From assembly GCA_023146355.1 (NCBI GenBank), contig JAGLCH010000225.1, positions 1 through 38,926 of the forward strand: a stretch of 38,926 nucleotides of DNA, read 5' to 3'. Both the position numbers and the translations under genes were made by a program. The notes under the pieces are model-generated. The model was not told the origin of the DNA, did no database searches, and saw only the letters and a list, made by a program, of their open reading frames with translations. Below are positions 34,240-38,926 of the stretch, in pieces (the stretch's first letter is position 1; each line of letters starts with the position of its first letter). Source of the DNA: Bacteriovoracaceae bacterium. Lineage in GTDB: Bacteria; Bdellovibrionota; Bacteriovoracia; Bacteriovoracales; Bacteriovoracaceae.

Positions 34240-37041
34240 ATGAAAATCAAATGTACGTTAGCGAAGGTGTTGTTTCTTTCATTGCTTCTTGTCTCAGGTG
34301 CTGTGCATGCAGGTGAGGAAATCACTGAGAAGCAACGTGGGCAAAATCAAAAAAGTCGAGAGTCGATCTCCAATGAGAAGATGACAGAGGCAGTCGAACT
34401 TTTTTATGGAGCTGTGGCAAAATTTGCAGAAGATGAGGTTGCGAGTCAGATCATCAGCATCTCTTCTCTTGCAGATGCACTAGATAGCTCCGTTAGCATT
34501 CTCAATCAACATATAGCAAAGTCTGAAGCTGCTGGTGCGCAGTTTATGACAGTAGATAAAGGTATCAATACTCAGCTTGACGGCAAGAATCGGGGCCTAG
34601 ATAAAGCGGTGTCTAATGCGGAGGATAAGCTTTCTAAAGCACGAGCAGAGATTAAACAAAACTCTGATTGTCCTGGAAGTAAGCGCAGTTATACTTATAT
34701 TGAGTGTCGTAAAATATATATTGAAGCTAAGAAAACAGAGAGGATAGCAGCGGTTGAATTAAAGAGTGCTCAGAGTAAGCGTGATCAATATGGTGCTAAA
34801 GAAGAGTATAATGAGAGTATAAAAAAGCAAGATTCAATGGATGATTCAAAGGCCGAGATTAAGGCCGGTGAAGCTCCACGAGAAAAGGCACTCGAAAATG
34901 GGGAAAAGCTCTACACTGCTCAAGAAAAGCTTAATGCTCACATTAGAGATTCCTCAAAAGCTGCAATTGAAGTCGCAACACAAGCAAAGAAAGTTGCATT
35001 GAGCCTGCTTGGAATTTCTAGAAATGATGATTTTGAAATGTCTCAAGGGGTTTCAACAAATAAAAGTAATAGTGGAAAGCTTGATAAGGGAACAGAAATG
35101 GACCTCTTAAAGCGTGTCGCAAACTCAAATTCAGCTCACAAATTTATCAATTTATTTGCACTATCAGGTGGTGCATCAGAGTATTTCATGTGTGAGAACA
35201 TAAGTGATACTGAGTGTGTATCTTACCACCTTATGGTTGCTGCGAATGCCATTTATCTTGCAATGCAAATTCGTGAAACTAGTGATTATAATGCGAATAC
35301 AAAAGATATTTTTATTACCGATGACGATCCAGAAAATAAATATGATGATCAGTATAAGTTGCTCCAGCGCGCAGCAAAGGTCCGAGAAGAGGCACTTCGC
35401 ACCGCAAATATGAGGATGCAAAGCCAGCAGATTCTTCAGCAAATGTTGATGAAGGTTAATGACATCGCTCAACTTGAAAACCTATCAAAGACAACTCGTG
35501 TTGAAGCAGCAAAGGCACAACTAAAAAAGGCAAAGAAAAATAAAAAGAAAATAGAAGTCTCTTTGGCCCAGTCATTTGCCCTATACCTTCTCGAGAAGGC
35601 GTGGACTGAGGTGGCCGCTGCAATCTCATATACAGGCTTTGCGTGTTGTAATCCATTTTCTATTGGCTGCTGTACCACAGGCTCAGTATTCGCCGCAAAC
35701 TCTACTTTTTGGAAAGCGAAACAGGTTTTATCATATGCCATGTATACCTACTATGGTGTGAAATATACGCTTGCAATCATAGAGCTAGTAAAAGCAAAAA
35801 AAGAGCTTGAGCTTGCAGAAAAGCACACCCACATGAGATGTTGGAAAGATAATGGTGAGGATTCTCAAGTTTATAGCGCACCCTTTATGAACAACGCTCT
35901 CTATATCGCACGGCTTTTTACGGAGAGACTTATTCCCTATGTCCATGCAGGAACAAATTCAAGTGCTATTGGTGTATTAGATGAGTCAGGTGTCTTTAAG
36001 TATTATGAAATACGGAAAATGGCAGAGACTGACCTCATGATTGAGAAGTATATCGAGCCAGCAAATCGTGCTGAGTATATGGAGGAGGTTGCTCTTAAGA
36101 TAGTGAATGACGGCCTAGATGGAACTGAAGATATTGTTGGCACATTGACTCAGCAATTGGGTCAATACAACGCAGTTGTAAATAATATGGATGTTTCGGC
36201 CAAGGTTAATCAAATGGGACAAGTTTCTGGCGTAGAAGCTCAAACAAAGCAAGAGTCAGTAGAGACAGTTGCTCTTTCTGGCGGAAGAATTAATCCCGGA
36301 ACAAGTAACTTTGGTAATCTTTCTGATTATAGAGCAAAGCAAAAAACAGGTTCTGTTAATAGTACTGAAAGCTTAAAAAATGGTGATACCGCTGCAGCTG
36401 CAGTCGAGGATGCTGTTAGTGGTAACCGAAATGTGGCCAGTCTAGTTAAAAAGGTAAATCAGCAATCACGCAGGGCAAAGGGCCTCCTGGATAAAGCGAA
36501 ACTAACGCGTAAAAGCAGCGAAAGTCGCCTATGGGAAGATCACAATAAGGCCATAATGAAGAAATTTTCTCGAAATAATCCGAAGTATGAGAAGTTTACT
36601 TCTAGTGTAGTCGCAGAACTTGCAAAAAGTGCTGTGGTAGCTAAAAAGAAGGCCAAAGTAGCTGTTGTCAAAAATAAACAAGAAGCACCTGCAGAAGATA
36701 AAAAGAAAGCATTTGATCCCACCGCGGGAATGAACTTTTCCTTCGACGATGATGACAGCGCGAATGCCCAGGCAAATCTAAACCAAATGTATGGTGATAG
36801 TCAGTGTACTGTTGAGCAGTATAAAGCAGATCCCTCCTCATGTGCTGGCGATACCGATAAAATTGCAGGAAGAGAGGCATTAGGCCACTTAAAAGGCCAA
36901 CTTCACCGCTATAATACTAATAATAAGGGCGATGAAAGTGGCGTCTATGACGGCGATGACAGTTTATTTGGAATCATTTCAAAGCGTTATATTAAAACAG
37001 CACTTCCGACCTTCTTCACAGTGAAGAAGAGAAAGAAGTAG
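34240..37041 (+). CDS. Large exported coiled-coil protein of unknown function
   Basis: A 933-residue protein that I do not recognise. The start at 34240 has an AGAGG ribosome-binding site and begins a clear signal peptide (MKIKCTLAKVLFLSLLLVSG, cleaved near AVHAG). An earlier in-frame start 78 bases up would bury it. Residues about 30-270 are alpha-helical and rich in Lys, Glu and Ala, with likely coiled coils. Residues about 440-510 are hydrophobic and contain the double-cysteine motif CCNPFSIGCC (469-478), followed by aromatic helices (YAMYTYYGVKYTLAIIELV). Residues about 640-800 are Ser/Asn/Gly-rich and low in complexity. The C-terminus (KTALPTFFTVKKRKK) is basic. It could be a periplasmic or surface-anchored structural protein. 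It stands alone, 42 bases before tRNA-Arg. Confidence 0.75.
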   Translation: MKIKCTLAKVLFLSLLLVSGAVHAGEEITEKQRGQNQKSRESISNEKMTEAVELFYGAVAKFAEDEVASQIISISSLADALDSSVSILNQHIAKSEAAGAQFMTVDKGINTQLDGKNRGLDKAVSNAEDKLSKARAEIKQNSDCPGSKRSYTYIECRKIYIEAKKTERIAAVELKSAQSKRDQYGAKEEYNESIKKQDSMDDSKAEIKAGEAPREKALENGEKLYTAQEKLNAHIRDSSKAAIEVATQAKKVALSLLGISRNDDFEMSQGVSTNKSNSGKLDKGTEMDLLKRVANSNSAHKFINLFALSGGASEYFMCENISDTECVSYHLMVAANAIYLAMQIRETSDYNANTKDIFITDDDPENKYDDQYKLLQRAAKVREEALRTANMRMQSQQILQQMLMKVNDIAQLENLSKTTRVEAAKAQLKKAKKNKKKIEVSLAQSFALYLLEKAWTEVAAAISYTGFACCNPFSIGCCTTGSVFAANSTFWKAKQVLSYAMYTYYGVKYTLAIIELVKAKKELELAEKHTHMRCWKDNGEDSQVYSAPFMNNALYIARLFTERLIPYVHAGTNSSAIGVLDESGVFKYYEIRKMAETDLMIEKYIEPANRAEYMEEVALKIVNDGLDGTEDIVGTLTQQLGQYNAVVNNMDVSAKVNQMGQVSGVEAQTKQESVETVALSGGRINPGTSNFGNLSDYRAKQKTGSVNSTESLKNGDTAAAAVEDAVSGNRNVASLVKKVNQQSRRAKGLLDKAKLTRKSSESRLWEDHNKAIMKKFSRNNPKYEKFTSSVVAELAKSAVVAKKKAKVAVVKNKQEAPAEDKKKAFDPTAGMNFSFDDDDSANAQANLNQMYGDSQCTVEQYKADPSSCAGDTDKIAGREALGHLKGQLHRYNTNNKGDESGVYDGDDSLFGIISKRYIKTALPTFFTVKKRKK

Positions 37042-37067
37042 ACAACTAAATACTGATTTGTTAAAAA
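37039..37067 (+). promoter_or_regulatory. Putative promoter of tRNA-Arg
   Basis: TAGACA (37039-37044), a 17-base spacer and TAAAAA (37062-37067), about 16 bases upstream of the mature tRNA. The boxes overlap the stop codon of the preceding gene. Confidence 0.4.
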
Positions 37068-37083
37068 TGAATCACTTTAATGT

Positions 37084-37160
37084 GCACCTGTAGCTCAGCT
37101 GGATAGAGTACTTGACTACGAATCAAGTGGTCGCAGGTTCGACTCCTGCCAGGTGTGCCA
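37084..37160 (+). tRNA. tRNA-Arg (anticodon ACG)
   Basis: A 77-base cloverleaf with acceptor stem GCACCTG/CAGGTGT (terminal G-U pair), D-arm TAGCTCAGCTGGATAGA, anticodon loop CTACGAA giving ACG (read as ICG after deamination), T-arm GCAGG-TTCGACT-CCTGC and an encoded CCA. A tyrosine recombinase gene lies just downstream, so the 3' half is a likely integration target. Confidence 0.95.
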
Positions 37161-37169
37161 TTCTTTAAT

Positions 37170-37200
37170 AAAGCCCTGTTTTCACAGGGCTTTGTTGTTT
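37170..37200 (+). terminator. Intrinsic terminator of tRNA-Arg
   Basis: Perfect 10-bp stem AAAGCCCTGT/ACAGGGCTTT (37170-37179 with 37184-37193), a TTTC loop and a T-rich tail TTTGTTGTTT, 9 bases past the tRNA. Confidence 0.85.
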
Positions 37201-37212
37201 CTAAATGTCATT

Positions 37213-37230
37213 TGTACCAGTCTGTACCAG
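37213..37230. repeat. Tandem TGTACCAG direct repeats
   Basis: TGTACCAG at 37213-37220 and 37223-37230, spaced by 10 bases (one helical turn). They lie between the tRNA-Arg terminator and the integrase gene, where recombinase or excisionase arm-binding sites often lie. Confidence 0.5.
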
Positions 37231-37265
37231 TTAGGCTTACCAAACAACCAGAATAGTCTTTTCCT

Positions 37266-37317
37266 TGCCTTTCACCCTGAGGGCATAAAACAGGGATGGG
37301 GACGTGCGTCCAAAATT
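37266..37317. repeat. Diverged copy 3 of the 91-bp repeat core
   Basis: Shares TGCCTTTCACCCTGAGGGC, the CAGGG-TGG segment and CGTGCGTCCAAAATT with copies 1 and 2. It covers 52 bases here against 50 there (core 26980-27029). It begins 11 bases downstream of the integrase stop on the minus strand and has the same orientation as the other copies. Confidence 0.75.
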
Positions 37318-37328
37318 TAACTACTCGG

Positions 37329-38591
37329 TTAGACAAGCTGTAAGCGAGGCTTATCTGCCTTGCTCTCAATCAAACTTTCGATATGATTCACAGCTTTCTT
37401 GTTAAGCTCATTAGGTGCATCAGTGTACGTCTTCTCAACTACTGCTCGCGATTTCCATCCTCCTGTGGCCTGCGCCGCATCTAATCCCATCTCCTTTCGC
37501 ACAATATTTGCCATTGCCTTTCGTAAGATGTGGGTAGATTTGAAGATGGAATACAACCCTGCCTTTTTAAGGGCCTGATTATATCGGTGCTGTATCTGCC
37601 TATAAGAGAGAGGCTGTCCATTTAGATGAAACAGAAAGTCTAGCCTTTCCCCTGAGGATGCTCTTACAAACTCACAGGGTGTTGCTGAAACGTCTCTCAT
37701 CCGTCTTAGGATGATCTCTTTCATCTTGTCGTTCAAGTGAACAACACGCTCCTCACCGTTTTTGGGAATCTCCTTTAAGCGTGTAAACTTCTTTTTGCTT
37801 CCCCAAACAGACACATCACTAATCTTCACAAGTCCGTAGTCAAAATCAATACTCTGTTTCTGAATCCCTGCCACCTCTTGAATCCTTCCGGCCATATAGA
37901 AGTGGAACTCAGCGAAATCTCTCCAAAAGGTATCATCAAATGCATCGAAGAATGACTTAACTTCTTCAAGAGTCATCTTGCGATTTGATTTAACGTAGTC
38001 CTTACGAACAATGCCTGCAATCTTGTGTCTCTTTAGTACAGGATTAACAAACATCGAGTCGTAGTTCTCACGATACCAGTTTAGAAAAGATTTAAGCTTC
38101 TTTAGGTCTTCGTTAAAGTTGATGCGCCTACTCTTCTTTTCTTCCGCTTCTCGCACTTTTGATTCGATATAAGCGTCAAGAAATTCAGAGTTAAGCTCAA
38201 TCATTTTGTATTGAAGCATTCCTGCTAGGAAGTTCATACAAAACTTTTCTCTCTCTACTACAGTCTGTGGTTCTAAACTTGGAAAGTGCTGTCTGCGATA
38301 CAGCTCCCATACCTCACCAACATTAAAGCGTTGATCAACTCCATTAGGACGGCCATAAATTTTGTCTCTAACTAGAGTCACATCACGCTTGCTCGTACTT
38401 TTAAGCTCGGAGCTTGTTAGCAAGGGGTGAAACTGGTTTCGCCAATTAAGAGCTTCAGGGATCGTATTAAATGTTTCTGAATACTGCTTTCCGTGAATAC
38501 TCTTACGAGCGACATACTTTCCTGTTATAGAATCCTTACGAATACCTTTGTGATTTTTTAAAGGGGTAAATCTTTTATTTGTCATACTCAT
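37329..38591 (-). CDS. Tyrosine recombinase (integrase)
   Basis: A 420-residue site-specific recombinase, presumably integrating and excising the element that begins here. Residues about 10-55 resemble an arm-binding AP2-like domain (GIRKDSITGKYVARKSIHGKQYSETF). Residues about 90-190 are the SAM-like core-binding domain. The catalytic domain has R236 (MAGRIQEVAGI), K277 (EIPKNGEER), H354 and R357 (THILRKAM), W379 (TGGWKS, in place of the second His) and the nucleophile Y389 (VVEKTY). All expected catalytic residues are present, so it looks active. Its start overlaps the excisionase-like gene by 4 bases, and it points toward tRNA-Arg. Confidence 0.93.
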   Translation of the reverse strand: MSMTNKRFTPLKNHKGIRKDSITGKYVARKSIHGKQYSETFNTIPEALNWRNQFHPLLTSSELKSTSKRDVTLVRDKIYGRPNGVDQRFNVGEVWELYRRQHFPSLEPQTVVEREKFCMNFLAGMLQYKMIELNSEFLDAYIESKVREAEEKKSRRINFNEDLKKLKSFLNWYRENYDSMFVNPVLKRHKIAGIVRKDYVKSNRKMTLEEVKSFFDAFDDTFWRDFAEFHFYMAGRIQEVAGIQKQSIDFDYGLVKISDVSVWGSKKKFTRLKEIPKNGEERVVHLNDKMKEIILRRMRDVSATPCEFVRASSGERLDFLFHLNGQPLSYRQIQHRYNQALKKAGLYSIFKSTHILRKAMANIVRKEMGLDAAQATGGWKSRAVVEKTYTDAPNELNKKAVNHIESLIESKADKPRLQLV

Positions 38592-38845
38592 TCTCCTTCA
38601 AGTAACCAGCTTTGGATTACTTCTGGAATGAAATAAACAAACTTACCCTTTTTGATCTTCGGTATCTTCTCATCACTTACAAGGTTATAGATGTGCCCTA
38701 CTGAGCATCCTAAAAACCTCGCAACGTCTTTAACTCGCCATATTTTCTTTTTAAAGAGCAACAAAGACTCCATTAAGTCTTCGTTTCCAATATAACTCAT
38801 ATTTCCATGCTTGTAATCTGCCATCATACTATTTACAACCACCAA
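38588..38845 (-). CDS. Excisionase-like helix-turn-helix protein
   Basis: Up to 85 residues. The C-terminal half is a MerR/excisionase-type winged helix (HTH_17): IWRVKDVARFLGCSVGHIYNLVSDEKIPKIKKGKF. Such proteins bend DNA to direct integrase toward excision, or act as repressors. The start is uncertain. An AAGGAG site at about 38850-38855 fits a TTG at 38845 (6 bases away) or a GTG at 38842, whereas the in-frame ATGs at residues 7, 8 and 16 lie further away. It overlaps the integrase by ATGA, so the two are translationally coupled. Confidence 0.8.
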   Translation of the reverse strand: MVVVNSMMADYKHGNMSYIGNEDLMESLLLFKKKIWRVKDVARFLGCSVGHIYNLVSDEKIPKIKKGKFVYFIPEVIQSWLLEGE

Positions 38846-38861
38846 ACTAAGCTCCTTTACT

Positions 38862-38874
38862 ATTAAGTCTTAAT
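38862..38874. promoter_or_regulatory. Palindrome upstream of the excisionase-like gene
   Basis: ATTAAG-T-CTTAAT, a perfect 6-bp inverted repeat with a single central base, 16 bases before the putative TTG start. It could be an operator for autoregulation. No promoter boxes are clear in 38875-38926. Confidence 0.3.
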
Positions 38875-38926
38875 TTTTTATGAATTATCGACGTGACTAT
38901 TCCTGCCACCTATTTACAAAGCTCTA

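Overview
This AT-rich window looks like a stretch of bacterial chromosome from a Bdellovibrionota-type organism (Bacteriovorax/Halobacteriovorax-like). That assignment rests on the gene set, the AT-rich codon use, the many exported proteins without close named relatives and the degenerate HD-GYP protein. It is an inference, and no marker gene that would settle it is present. Most of the window is ordinary core genome; the right end is the start of an integrated element.

Layout. (1) 1-4095: a small exported DUF4430-like protein (minus strand) diverges from a complete riboflavin operon, ribD-ribE-ribBA-ribH, closed by an intrinsic terminator. No FMN riboswitch is visible. (2) 4142-5400: an SDR oxidoreductase and a single-domain exported rhodanese, both on the minus strand. 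(3) 5495-15325, minus strand: mfd, a PpiC-type foldase, a SurA-like chaperone, pdxA, uvrA and a SpoU-type RNA methyltransferase. Mfd and UvrA belong to the same transcription-coupled repair pathway, and surA-pdxA is a widespread pairing. An intrinsic terminator splits the run between the two foldases. (4) 15467-25372, plus strand: seven tightly packed membrane-protein genes in the order nuoA-H-J-K-L-M-N, followed by a 1061-residue GYF/TPR membrane protein. (5) 25384-26955: serS followed by its two tRNA-Ser substrates (UGA and GCU) with their own promoter. (6) 26969-28637: a gene for an M48-type exported metalloprotease framed by two identical 91-bp direct repeats. (7) 28743-37041: a degenerate HD-GYP protein, a FAD/NAD(P) oxidoreductase, proton-translocating transhydrogenase (pntA-pntB) and a 933-residue exported coiled-coil protein of unknown function. 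(8) 37084-38926: tRNA-Arg(ACG) followed by a tyrosine recombinase and an excisionase-like gene, probably one end of an integrative element that runs off the right edge. A diverged copy of the 91-bp repeat core sits just past the integrase stop codon.

The strongest candidate for something undescribed is region 4. The order is that of the canonical nuoA-N operon, with all seven membrane subunits kept and all seven peripheral-arm subunits (B, C, D, E, F, G, I) absent. Several charged residues needed for proton pumping in true complex I also appear to be replaced. A GYF/TPR protein follows 14 bases later. This may be a repurposed membrane arm driving or anchoring some other activity. The repeat-framed M48 cassette is the second item worth following up.
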